In this document: piece by piece, positions 1 to 6,704 of the stretch
Position numbering within the stretch: the stretch's first letter is position 1
Layout of the letters: the number at the start of each line of letters is the position of its first letter
From: CAZYWA01 sp964650975 [NCBI: uncultured bacterium]
GTDB lineage: Bacteria > JADJOY01
Reading direction: 5' to 3'
NCBI GenBank assembly: GCA_964650975.1
Contig: CAZYWA010000138.1
Span: forward strand, 1-16,195
DNA: 16,195 nt
Position numbers and translations under genes: made by a program
The notes under the pieces: generated by a model
Told to the model about the DNA's origin: nothing
The model's input: the letters and a program-made list of their open reading frames with translations, nothing else
Database searches by the model: none

Positions 1-1198
1 GAAGGTCCTCGGTCGCCGGCTCGTCGAACGGTTCCTCGGGCGGAGCCTCGACCCTCGCACGCACGCGCGTGGCGCCTGGCTCGGCCGCGTCCGCTGGGCC
101 GCCCGCGCCGGGCGCCATCGGTCCGCGCACCCGCGTGACGCGATCCTCGCCGCCCTCGGCGGGCTCGACGGCGCGCGCGCGGACTCGCGTCATCGGCCCT
201 TCCTCTTGAGTGGTCGCGAGCGGCGGGCGTGGCGCACCCTGTGCTCCCTGCCCTCCTTGCGCCCCCGGCACGCGGGGAGCGGGCATCCGCGTGCCGGGGG
301 TCGGCGGCGACGCCGCCAGCACCGACGCCGCGGTCGCCACCTTCTTGAGCCGTTCGACGAACTGCAGCGCCGAGCCGGGCCGCTTCTCGGGGTCGACCGC
401 AAGCGACGCGAGCACCAGATCCTGCAACGAGCGCGGCACCGCGGGCAGCGAGAGCGGCGCCTTGGGCGGCGCCGGAGTGCTGCGCAGCCGCTCGACCACC
501 GCGGAGACGTCGTTGCCCTTGGTGAGCGTGGTCCCCGTCAGCATCTCCCAGAAGATGAGCCCGGCGGAGTAGAGGTCCGAGCGCGCGTCGAGCGCGCCGC
601 CCAGGAGCTGCTCCGGCGACATGTAGGCCGGCGTGCCGATGATGCCGCCGGTCTGGGTGAGCTTGTTGGTGGAGTCGCCGGGATCCTTCGCGATGCCGAA
701 GTCGATGATCTTCGCGTACTCGGGAGCGCCCTTGGCGAGCACGATGTTGGCGGGCTTCAAGTCGCGGTGCAGCACTCCCGCGTCGTGCATGGCACCCAGC
801 CCACCCAGGATGCCGAGCACCCAGTCGCACGCGGTCTGCCACGGGACACCGTTCAGGTGCCCGAGGCGCCGGTCGAGCGGTTCTCCCTCCACGAAGTCCA
901 TGACGATGCACGGATAGCCGCTATCCAGAAACCCGTAGTCGAGTACCGACACCACGTTGGGGTGCCGCACCTTTCCCATGAGCTCCGCTTCGCGCTGGAA
1001 GCGCTCCTTGAGCGCCAGGTCGGTGGCGTCGAGCAGCAGCTTGATCGCGACCGCGAAGCCCAGCCGGTCGTGCTTGCCGACGAAGACGGCACCCATGCCG
1101 CCCGCACCGAGGGTGCGTTCGACCACGTACCGCTCGAGGACGCGCTGGCCTCGCTCAAGCACCGAAACGGGTTCCCGTGCGCGTCTTGGGGGACGCAT
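1..1198 (-). CDS. Hanks-type serine/threonine protein kinase, C-terminus beyond window edge
   Basis: This is a eukaryotic-like Ser/Thr kinase that transfers phosphate from ATP to protein Ser/Thr. All core motifs are visible: a Gly-rich loop (GAGGMG, residues 31-36), the VAIK lysine K53, the catalytic HRDLKPAN at 144-151 (D146), DFG at 166-168, and the TPAYMSPEQ activation segment and APE-like site at 189-197. The kinase fold ends near residue 290. A Pro/Ala/Gly/Glu-rich linker follows and carries three TRVR tetrads (T337, T355, T377). No membrane segment is seen before the window ends; the reading frame is still open at base 1, so a C-terminal domain may be missing. The ATG at 1198 is the first start after an in-frame stop and overlaps the upstream gene by 44 nt. 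A GTG at 1162 would leave an 8-nt overlap and still keep the whole kinase domain; neither has a strong ribosome site. It is the last gene visible of a minus-strand operon with the HD-GYP-like gene. The kinase call is secure; the substrate is unknown. Confidence 0.93.
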   Translation of the reverse strand, partial: MRPPRRAREPVSVLERGQRVLERYVVERTLGAGGMGAVFVGKHDRLGFAVAIKLLLDATDLALKERFQREAELMGKVRHPNVVSVLDYGFLDSGYPCIVMDFVEGEPLDRRLGHLNGVPWQTACDWVLGILGGLGAMHDAGVLHRDLKPANIVLAKGAPEYAKIIDFGIAKDPGDSTNKLTQTGGIIGTPAYMSPEQLLGGALDARSDLYSAGLIFWEMLTGTTLTKGNDVSAVVERLRSTPAPPKAPLSLPAVPRSLQDLVLASLAVDPEKRPGSALQFVERLKKVATAASVLAASPPTPGTRMPAPRVPGAQGGQGAQGAPRPPLATTQEEGPMTRVRARAVEPAEGGEDRVTRVRGPMAPGAGGPADAAEPGATRVRARVEAPPEEPFDEPATEDL

Positions 1199-2432
1199 CG
1201 GGCGGCCGCAGCATCACCGGCCGGTCCGGCACGATCATCTGCGTCCCCACCAGCACCCGCGGCCGGAGCGGATCGCCCGACTTCCCGTGGTCGAGCACGA
1301 TCCCCACTTGCCCGTCGGCGAGCGTCACATGGGCACCCAGCGGGATCTCGCCCGACGCATAGACGAGCGTGCGCACCGAGCGCTCGTCGAACCCGTCGCC
1401 CATCTTGGCCGCGGCCTGCGCCAGCAGGTCGGCGTAGGTGAGCGCGAAGCCCACGTTCCCGGGAATGCGGCCCTTCTCGAGGTCGTAGACCAGGTGGATG
1501 AGCGCCGGCAGGCCTTCCCACTCGCGCGGATCGGAGGTGGCGTGGGAGATCTCGTGGAGCAGCGCGCACACCTTGAGCCGGTGCGGCGCGATCCGCGATT
1601 GCTTGCCGCCCTGGGATGGGGAAGGCAGCAGCTGGCCGAGCGCCGCGGCGGCGGCCTTCACCGTGGGCGTGCCGCCGATCGGCGCCAGGCCGTGGCACGC
1701 GAGCCCGAGCACCGCGTGCGACGCCGCGCGCGCGGCTTGTTTCTGGACCTCGAGCGCTCCGGTGGCGTTCAAGAGCCGGTACACGGCGCTCACCGCGCGG
1801 CGCGCCGGCGACCATTCTCCGGGCGCCACCTCGAGCGCCCGCGCCATGCCGTCGGCGCTGCGGTCGACCGCGTTCTCGAGCCGCCGCACCACCGCCATGC
1901 CGTGGCTCCAGTTCCACGGTTGCCTGCTCTTCGCGATCAGCTCCTCGGCGCGCGCGATCGCGAGCGACAGATGCGTGGCGCAGAACACCTCGGGATCGAC
2001 GTCCTCGGCGTCGCGGCCCCAGCGCGCCGCGGGCAGGTCGCGCCACGCGATGCCCCGGAGCTTGGCGCCCGACGGCGCGGCGATTCCCTTGGCGCCGGCG
2101 GCGAGCAGATCGCCGAGCTTCACCAGCTCCGCCGCGGGCGGCAGGGTATCGATCACGATTTCCGTGGCGCCCATGCCGACCGCGGCGCCGATCAGCTCCT
2201 GGACCTTGTAGAACTCGTCGACGTCGAGCGGCACCAGCGCACGATCGCGGAACACCGCGTGCCCCACGAAGTGAAGCTCGACGGGCGGCACCGCCTTCTT
2301 GAGGCTCTCCACGACCAGGCTCGCGCCCTTGGCCGTGAGCGGGTGATCGGCCCCGTGGGTGCCGATGGTCTTCATCAGCAGGAAGAGATCGATCAAGAGA
2401 CCGCGGGTGCCTTGAGGATCGTGGGTGGGCAT
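1155..2432 (-). CDS. Degenerate HD-GYP-like domain protein (probable pseudo-phosphodiesterase)
   Basis: A 425-residue soluble protein. The C-terminus (about 345-396) resembles the tail of HD-GYP proteins: an FDE..VRTL helix, then a small beta unit with the P-G-V-L-ADG-VGIV pattern and a DPLRPRVLV strand. The preceding helices (about 150-345) match the order of an HD-GYP core, but the metal-binding HD pair and the GYP loop are not recognisable. It therefore probably does not hydrolyse cyclic di-GMP and may act as a binding or scaffold protein. Residues about 50-111 form a separate alpha/beta module (strand, FRD turn, strand, helix, ATEIVID strand, helix) that looks like a module in the upstream neighbour. 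An HEISH string at 293-297 falls inside the HD-GYP-like region and is not taken as a zincin site. The ATG at 2432 lies 8 nt after the upstream stop, and the end overlaps the kinase gene, implying coupled expression. The HD-GYP relation is my reading of the pattern and needs a profile search; another helical-bundle origin is possible. Confidence 0.72.
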   Translation of the reverse strand: MPTHDPQGTRGLLIDLFLLMKTIGTHGADHPLTAKGASLVVESLKKAVPPVELHFVGHAVFRDRALVPLDVDEFYKVQELIGAAVGMGATEIVIDTLPPAAELVKLGDLLAAGAKGIAAPSGAKLRGIAWRDLPAARWGRDAEDVDPEVFCATHLSLAIARAEELIAKSRQPWNWSHGMAVVRRLENAVDRSADGMARALEVAPGEWSPARRAVSAVYRLLNATGALEVQKQAARAASHAVLGLACHGLAPIGGTPTVKAAAAALGQLLPSPSQGGKQSRIAPHRLKVCALLHEISHATSDPREWEGLPALIHLVYDLEKGRIPGNVGFALTYADLLAQAAAKMGDGFDERSVRTLVYASGEIPLGAHVTLADGQVGIVLDHGKSGDPLRPRVLVGTQMIVPDRPVMLRPPDASPKTRTGTRFGA

Positions 2433-2440
2433 GGCGCGGC

Positions 2441-4414
2441 TCAGTTCCCGCCCGCCGGCGGCTTTTGCGGCTTGGGGGTGGGCTTCGGCTTGGTCTCGGT
2501 TGATTTGCCGGAAGCGTTCTTCGAATCCTGAGATTTGCCAGCGCTCGAGCCGGCTTTATTTCCTGGCGTGCCGGGAGCCGGTGCCGCGCTCGGGGGCGGT
2601 GTCGTCGGCGCTACGGCGATCGGTGCCGTGGTCTCCTCGACCGGTGGGGGCGCGCCCTTCAAGCGCGCGACCAGACCCGCGAAGTCGAGGTTCTCCTTCT
2701 TCATGTACCAGAGCGCGCCGCCGCCGCCGGCGAGCAGCAGCACCGCGACGATGGCGAGCGCCCACTTGAGCGCGCCGCCACCGCCACCGCGCACCGACTC
2801 GAGCCAGCTCTTGATCTGCGGCGGCTCGGAGGAATCCGAGATGGAGCGTTTGATGGCGCGCTCGAAGAGCTCTGGATTGGCGCGCAGCGCCTGGTAGGCG
2901 ACGAGCCGGGTGCTGGGCGGCACCTTCTTGCCCTTGGCCATCGGGAGCACCAGCTCCTCGCCCTTGCCCTCGTGCATGAGCGCCTTGAGGAGCGGCTCGA
3001 TGGTCTGTTTCCGCCACTCGCCGCCGTCGCGCGCCAGCGCCAGCTCGCCGAGCATCGCGATCACCGAGCCGTCGCCGGAGCGCACCAGCGCGTCGACCAC
3101 CGGCTCGGCGTTCACGTGATCGGCCTTTTCCAGGAAGCCCCTGACCTCGCCGATGAGCGGCATGAGCGCCGCGGCGGGCATGGCCGCGAGCAGCGGGCCG
3201 CCGCTCTTGGCGTTGCGCAGCAGATCGCGCGCGACGGCCGGGCTTGGGTCGCACATCGGCAGCACCTGGACCAGTCCGCGCTGCGCCGGTTGCGTGAGCT
3301 TGGCGAGGTCGATGTGCTTCCAGAACACCTTGAGGCTCACGTGGTGGACCAGCGCGATCGCCGCCTCGAGGGCCGCGCGGTCGGCGCCGGCGCGCTGCAT
3401 GAAACCGTGCGCGAAGCCCTGGGAAACGCGGGTGCGCTCGCCCGACAGCAAGCGCTCGACCTCGGGCCGCGCGACCTCGTTCAACCGCAAGCTGGCCGCG
3501 ATGGTCTCGCCGATCGGCTCGCGCTCGATGATGCTCGCGAGCGCCACCGCGAAGGGATCCTTGCGCTGGCCCAGCTCGCCCAGCACCGCGACCAGGTCGA
3601 GGTCGACGTCGTGCTTCAGGATCTGCACCACCTGCGCCGCGAGCTTGCGGGGATCGAGCGACGGCGCCAGCGCCGGGTTCGCGGCCGCGAAATCGACCTG
3701 CGCCTTCACCCAGAACGCCGGGTCCTCGCAACCGCGCTTGAGCTCGGCGCGGCGCGCCTCGTCGACGTCGAAACCGTGGCGGCGCGCGGCATCGGTCAGC
3801 GCGTCGAGCGGCAGCTGGAATTCCTCGCGCACCGCCGCGGCGTCGATGTCGCGCGACATCACCGCGAGCGAGGCGTCGCTGAGCGACATCGCCGCCTCGG
3901 TGCGCAGCGCCAGGAGCTGTTGCTTGGCGGTGGTGGGATCGACGAACGCCGCGTCGAGCGCGTCGGTGAAGCTGTCCTCGCACACGCACGCGAAGCCCTC
4001 GGCGCCGTCCATCCACAGCCAGTCGCGGAACGCCTCCACCGAGTCGGCTTGCGGCTTGAGCCACGCCAGCTCCTCGGCGAGGCGCAAGAGGTCGCTCGCC
4101 TCCGGACCGACCTCGTCGATGCGGATCTCGCGCAGACCCGCCATGAACGCGGGCAGGATCCAGCGGCCCTCCTTGCTCTTGAGCTCGATCGCCGCCTGGC
4201 CGTCGACCAGGAGCGACGTCGGTTCCAGCGTGAACGTGGTGTCGGGCTCGCCCACCCACGCCTGGACGGTCTGGCGCGCGATGCCATCGAGGTCCGCCGC
4301 ACCCGACTGGATGGAGTGGATCAGGCCGCCGAACGAGGTCGCGATCACACCGCCAGGTGTGCTCGCGCCCGCCGGTTTGCGGGATCCCGCCGGGGCGTTG
4401 GGATTCGAAGCCAT
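2441..4414 (-). CDS. Large helical (HEAT-like) protein with a single C-terminal membrane anchor
   Basis: A 657-residue protein without a signal peptide. It has four parts: a low-complexity start, an alpha/beta module at about 58-118 (contains LREIRID at 94-100), a long all-helical region of roughly 400 residues that looks like irregular HEAT-type repeats, and one hydrophobic segment at about 549-571 (LKWALAIVAVLLL, then a Gly run) flanked by a Gly-rich hinge. After it comes an 86-residue Pro/Lys/Ala/Thr-rich tail ending in KPKP/PKPQKP repeats. The bulk is probably cytoplasmic and tethered to the membrane by its tail. I chose the ATG at 4414 because an AGGA lies 11 nt upstream; the ATG at 4426 is in frame (four residues longer) but the same AGGA runs into it with no spacer. 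It is the first of three tightly packed genes, followed after 8 nt by the HD-GYP-like gene and then the kinase. It may be a platform or substrate for that kinase. No precise family name is recognised. Confidence 0.78.
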   Translation of the reverse strand: MASNPNAPAGSRKPAGASTPGGVIATSFGGLIHSIQSGAADLDGIARQTVQAWVGEPDTTFTLEPTSLLVDGQAAIELKSKEGRWILPAFMAGLREIRIDEVGPEASDLLRLAEELAWLKPQADSVEAFRDWLWMDGAEGFACVCEDSFTDALDAAFVDPTTAKQQLLALRTEAAMSLSDASLAVMSRDIDAAAVREEFQLPLDALTDAARRHGFDVDEARRAELKRGCEDPAFWVKAQVDFAAANPALAPSLDPRKLAAQVVQILKHDVDLDLVAVLGELGQRKDPFAVALASIIEREPIGETIAASLRLNEVARPEVERLLSGERTRVSQGFAHGFMQRAGADRAALEAAIALVHHVSLKVFWKHIDLAKLTQPAQRGLVQVLPMCDPSPAVARDLLRNAKSGGPLLAAMPAAALMPLIGEVRGFLEKADHVNAEPVVDALVRSGDGSVIAMLGELALARDGGEWRKQTIEPLLKALMHEGKGEELVLPMAKGKKVPPSTRLVAYQALRANPELFERAIKRSISDSSEPPQIKSWLESVRGGGGGALKWALAIVAVLLLAGGGGALWYMKKENLDFAGLVARLKGAPPPVEETTAPIAVAPTTPPPSAAPAPGTPGNKAGSSAGKSQDSKNASGKSTETKPKPTPKPQKPPAGGN

Positions 4415-4426
4415 GCGGCGAGGCAT

Positions 4427-4560
4427 CCTACCGGCGCGCCGCTGGGCTGTGCAACGCGGAGCCCGCGGTGGCGGTATCCGAGGGCGCGCGCGACCGTTCG
4501 GGCCCGACTAGAGCTGGCAGCTCGTGGCGCAGGCGCCGACACGACACGCTCCGGGATTCA
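4427..4560. other. 134-nt gap upstream of the HEAT/HD-GYP/kinase genes, with stacked short palindromes
   Basis: This gap follows the stop of the DUF4870 gene and precedes the signalling operon on the minus strand. It contains three neighbouring dyads: GGCGC-AG-GCGCC (4526-4537), GAGCT-GGC-AGCTC (4511-4523) and the 10-bp palindrome TCGGGCCCGA (about 4498-4507). None is followed by a T run on the minus strand, so a classical intrinsic terminator is not shown. The dyads could attenuate read-through between the two gene groups or be operator sites. A 17-codon open frame with three Cys codons overlaps the DUF4870 stop here; see findings. I cannot point to a convincing promoter. Confidence 0.4.
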
Positions 4561-4920
4561 TCACGAACCGAGACCTCCCGAGGTGAAGTGGAGCGCGTAA
4601 CGATACCGGTAGCGCTCGCCGCGATGCACGTGCATGGCGGCCTGCACGACGAACCACACGTCCGCCACCGCGAGCGCCACCAGGAGCGGAATTCCGATCG
4701 CGAGCAGCATGAGCGCCGCGCACCCCAGCGCCGCGACCAGCACCGTGAGCTGGAAGTCGAGAGACTCGAGCGCCTGGCTGGCGATGAGCCGCGATTCGTG
4801 GCGGTAGGCGAGCCAGATGCCGAGCGGCGCCAGCACGTTCCCGAACGGTATTCCCAGGAAAACCGCCAGCGCGCCCAGATGGCACGCCACCGCCCAGCGC
4901 CGCTCGTCTCGGGCGATCAC
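4561..4920 (-). CDS. DUF4870 / Tic20-like small membrane protein
   Basis: A 119-residue integral membrane protein of the DUF4870 (Tic20-like) type, function unknown. The pattern matches the family: a short N-terminal cytoplasmic segment (DERRWAVACHLGAL), a first hydrophobic hairpin ending in NVLAPLGIWLAYRHES, the characteristic ALESLDFQ (family form close to EALNFQ) at about 51-58, then two hydrophobic stretches (about 59-95) and a short charged C-terminus. Family members are about this size. The start is GTG at 4920, 16 nt after the stop of the TPR/zincin gene. The two genes are thus probably co-transcribed. A GGGAGG-like sequence lies inside the gene end and could serve translation of something downstream. 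Membership is fairly secure from the motif; no specific role can be assigned. Confidence 0.85.
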   Translation of the reverse strand: MIARDERRWAVACHLGALAVFLGIPFGNVLAPLGIWLAYRHESRLIASQALESLDFQLTVLVAALGCAALMLLAIGIPLLVALAVADVWFVVQAAMHVHRGERYRYRYALHFTSGGLGS

Positions 4921-4936
4921 GCAGGCTCGACCCGGG

Positions 4937-5761
4937 TCAACCCACGCCGCGTTCGACCAGCTCTTCCTCGCTCAAGCCGAGGTAATGGCCGACCTCGTGC
5001 ACCAGGGTGATGACGATCTCCTCCATCAGCTCGTCCTCGTCGCGGCAGGTGAGCTCGAGGCAGCGCTGGTAGAGGACCACGGTGTCGATGCCGGCGGCGC
5101 CGCCGTCGAAGACGCTCTTCTCCGCGCGCGGCACGCCGCGGAAGAGGCCCAGGATGAGCGGCGAGAGCGGCGGGTTGCTGGCGCGCAGCTCCTCGAGCGG
5201 CGGGAAATCCTCGACCTGGACGCTGACGTTCTCGAGCGCCGCGCGCACGTCGTCGGGCAGCTTCCGGATCGCGTCCTCGACCACCGCGTCGAAGCGCTCG
5301 CGGTCGAGTGGTGCCACGGTCCGGTAGGTGTCGTCGCGGCGGCTCGCCTCGGCGTAGAGGCGCCGCGCCTCGCTCGTCTCGGCTTCACGCTCCGCGACCA
5401 CCGCGCTCAGGAAATACGCCTCGGCCTGGCCGTCGAAGGTGGCGAGCAGCGGCGCCAGCGTGGTCCGCGCTCCCTCGAAGTCGCAGCTCTCGAAGAGCGA
5501 CGCTCCCAGGAGCGCGATCGCCGCTTCTTCCTCGGGCGCCAGCTCGAGGGCCTCGCGCGCGGCCTCGGCGGCGCTGCGCGGATCGTCGAGGCGCAGCAGG
5601 ATCTCCGACGCCAGCAGGTAGCCGTCGATTCGCTCGGGCTCGAGCTCGGTGGCCTGCTCGCACACCGCGAGTGCTTCCTCGAGCTCGCCGTCCTCGAGGT
5701 ACGCCTGCGCGTCCCCGATCAGTCTCTCCCACGAGCTGGGACGCGAATCGGATCGGGACAT
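4937..5761 (-). CDS. TPR-repeat protein with C-terminal minimal zinc metallopeptidase domain (TTHA0227-like zincin)
   Basis: A 274-residue fusion. Residues about 10-145 are tetratricopeptide repeats (segments such as GELEEALAVCEQATELEPE and the DDPRSAAEAAREALELAPE type), followed by a domain with RFDAVVEDAIRKLPDDVR and ending in HEVGHYLGLSEEEL. The HExxHxxG (H255, E256, H259) is the zinc-binding and catalytic signature of the minimal metallopeptidases typified by TTHA0227 (DUF1025 family), which are usually about 120-130 residues and stand alone. The conserved features seen before it (a DVR..LENV helix start, ILGLFRGVP and an IVLYQRCLE-like strand) also fit that family. There is no signal peptide, so it is probably cytoplasmic; TPRs would supply protein contacts. 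The ATG at 5761 (MSRSDSRPSSWERLIGDAQ) is preferred over a much longer upstream frame whose extra 85 residues are Arg/Pro-rich and uncharacteristic. It is first in its operon, divergent from the phosphoesterase gene. The substrate is unknown. Confidence 0.88.
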   Translation of the reverse strand: MSRSDSRPSSWERLIGDAQAYLEDGELEEALAVCEQATELEPERIDGYLLASEILLRLDDPRSAAEAAREALELAPEEEAAIALLGASLFESCDFEGARTTLAPLLATFDGQAEAYFLSAVVAEREAETSEARRLYAEASRRDDTYRTVAPLDRERFDAVVEDAIRKLPDDVRAALENVSVQVEDFPPLEELRASNPPLSPLILGLFRGVPRAEKSVFDGGAAGIDTVVLYQRCLELTCRDEDELMEEIVITLVHEVGHYLGLSEEELVERGVG

Positions 5762-5871
5762 GAGTGGAGAACGCCGCCAACCACGCGCTGCTCTACCAGA
5801 AAAGCCTACCCATCGCAGCACACCGCGTGCAACGGATGGGGTGCGAGATTCGCCGGGGTTAGCCTCTGGCC

Positions 5872-6351
5872 ATGCGCCCTGGCCCGTCCGTGACCCGTGT
5901 GGGCGTGATCTCCGACACCCATGGAGTACTGCGGCCCGAGGCCCTGGCGGCGCTCGCCGGCAGCCAGCGGATCGTCCACGCGGGCGACGTGGGCTCGGCC
6001 GAGGTGCTCGAGGCACTCGCGCGCATCGCGCCGGTGGAATCGATCCGCGGCAACAACGATCGCGGTCCCTGGGCGCGGGACTTGCCCGACACGCGGCTGG
6101 TCGAGATCGGCGGCGTGCGTCTCCACCTCGTCCACGCTCTCGCCGACCTCGAGCTCGATCCGGCCGCCGAGGGTGTCCACGCGGTGATCTCCGGTCACTC
6201 GCACAAGCCCTCGATCGAGACCCGCGGCTCCGTGCTCTACGTGAACCCGGGCAGCGCCGGCCCGCGCCGCTTCACGCTGCCGGTCGCGGTGGCGCGCCTC
6301 GAGATCCGCCGCGGCAAGGTGACCGCGGAGATCGTGACCCTGAACATCTGA
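5872..6351 (+). CDS. YfcE/MJ0936-type metallophosphoesterase
   Basis: A 159-residue single-domain calcineurin-like phosphoesterase of the YfcE family, which hydrolyses phosphodiesters with a two-metal centre. The motif series is complete: D15-T-H17 (SDTHG), G38-D39 (HAGDV), G60-N61-N62-D63, H88 (LVH, where family members often have HG), and G108-H109-S110-H111 followed by the family ending NPGS at 125-128. Length agrees with the family. The ATG at 5872 gives residues MRPGPSVTRVGVISDTHG, with the first strand right after the start. It is divergent from the TPR/zincin gene across 110 nt and stands 353 nt before the acyl-CoA dehydrogenase genes, so it is probably transcribed alone. The natural substrate cannot be read from sequence. 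Confidence 0.93.
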   Translation: MRPGPSVTRVGVISDTHGVLRPEALAALAGSQRIVHAGDVGSAEVLEALARIAPVESIRGNNDRGPWARDLPDTRLVEIGGVRLHLVHALADLELDPAAEGVHAVISGHSHKPSIETRGSVLYVNPGSAGPRRFTLPVAVARLEIRRGKVTAEIVTLNI

Positions 6352-6377
6352 ACACTTGGCGCGCGCGATCGCGCTCC

Positions 6378-6401
6378 GGAGGGCTGCGGTCCCTCGCAGC
6401 C
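6378..6401 (+). repeat. REP-like hairpin with GGAG prefix and GTCCCT loop (copy C)
   Basis: GGAG (6378-6381) directly precedes a perfect 7-bp stem GGCTGCG/CGCAGCC (6382-6388 and 6395-6401) with loop GTCCCT (6389-6394). The same GGAG prefix and GTCCCT loop occur on the minus strand at 9174-9199 and 11754-11779 with a different, fully paired stem of alternating CG. It lies 26 nt after the stop of the phosphoesterase gene in the sense orientation. No T run follows. It may be a repetitive extragenic palindrome or a structured mRNA end. Confidence 0.65.
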
Positions 6402-6594
6402 GCAGCGCTCCATCGCGATTCAACGCTGCGGACGCGACGGAGCGCGTCCTTCCGACGGCGGCCACTGCGGACTCTTCTCCGAGCACGCTGGGTTGGCCAA
6501 CAGAATCGCGACGGTGGAGAGGACGAGACTGACGTGCGTTCGTGAATGCATGACCCATTTCGTACCTGCTTCGCGGAGCCGTTTGGCATCGATC

Positions 6595-6622
6595 CGGTCA
6601 AAGCGCGGTCACGGATCGGTCA
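6595..6622 (+). promoter_or_regulatory. Three phased CGGTCA hexamers, candidate regulator binding site
   Basis: CGGTCA occurs at 6595-6600, 6606-6611 and 6617-6622, so the copies are exactly 11 bp apart, close to one helical turn each. The first and third copies are also part of an inverted pair CGATCCG/CGGATCG (6590-6596 and 6612-6618). The row sits 83 nt before the ATG of the acyl-CoA dehydrogenase operon. A regulator binding one face of the DNA is the natural reading, but no regulator gene is next to it. Confidence 0.5.
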
Positions 6623-6635
6623 TGGCTTGAAGCGC

Positions 6636-6654
6636 GCTCGCGGGCCGTGCGAGC
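6636..6654 (+). other. Hairpin in the probable leader of the acyl-CoA dehydrogenase operon
   Basis: GCTCGC (6636-6641) and GCGAGC (6649-6654) form a perfect 6-bp stem with a 7-nt loop, 35 nt before the ribosome site. No T run follows, so it is not an intrinsic terminator. It could be leader structure or simple GC-rich coincidence. Confidence 0.3.
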
Positions 6655-6688
6655 CTCATCCGGCTTCGCCGCTACGCCGCTGTAAACG

Positions 6689-6696
6689 GAGGAAAC
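6689..6696 (+). promoter_or_regulatory. Ribosome binding site deciding the start of the first acyl-CoA dehydrogenase
   Basis: GGAGGAAA lies 8 nt before the GTG at 6702 (measured from GGAGG) and 11 nt before the ATG at 6705. It rules out the longer frame beginning at 6546. Confidence 0.75.
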
Positions 6697-6704
6697 CCGC
6701 CGTG

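Larger units (their letters stand above)
6352..6704. other. 353-nt intergenic region before the acyl-CoA dehydrogenase pair
   Basis: No convincing gene lies here. A frame continuous with the downstream dehydrogenase could start at 6546 but its 53 extra residues have no family counterpart and no ribosome site. The region holds, in order: a REP-like hairpin with a GTCCCT loop (6378-6401) enclosed by an outer ATCGCG/CGCGAT pair (6368-6373 and 6414-6419), three CGGTCA hexamers 11 bp apart (6595-6622), a further hairpin GCTCGC/GCGAGC (6636-6654), and a strong ribosome site (from 6689). I see no clean sigma-70 promoter, but regulation of the downstream operon most probably occurs in the 6580-6690 part. 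Confidence 0.6.

Noticed and set aside
1542-1556. HEISH (residues 293-297) in the HD-GYP-like protein as a zinc-protease site
   Set aside because: It lies within a helix pattern fitting the HD-GYP-like fold, with no third ligand or zincin context; HExxH arises by chance in helical proteins.
2972-4600. Open frame of 542 codons on the plus strand opposite the HEAT-like gene
   Set aside because: Low-complexity Arg/His/Leu-rich product, no domain, no ribosome site; a shadow of the minus-strand gene.
6546-6704. N-terminal extension of the first acyl-CoA dehydrogenase from an ATG at 6546
   Set aside because: No family similarity in the extra residues; the strong ribosome site at 6689 points to 6702/6705; the extension would cover the phased CGGTCA row.
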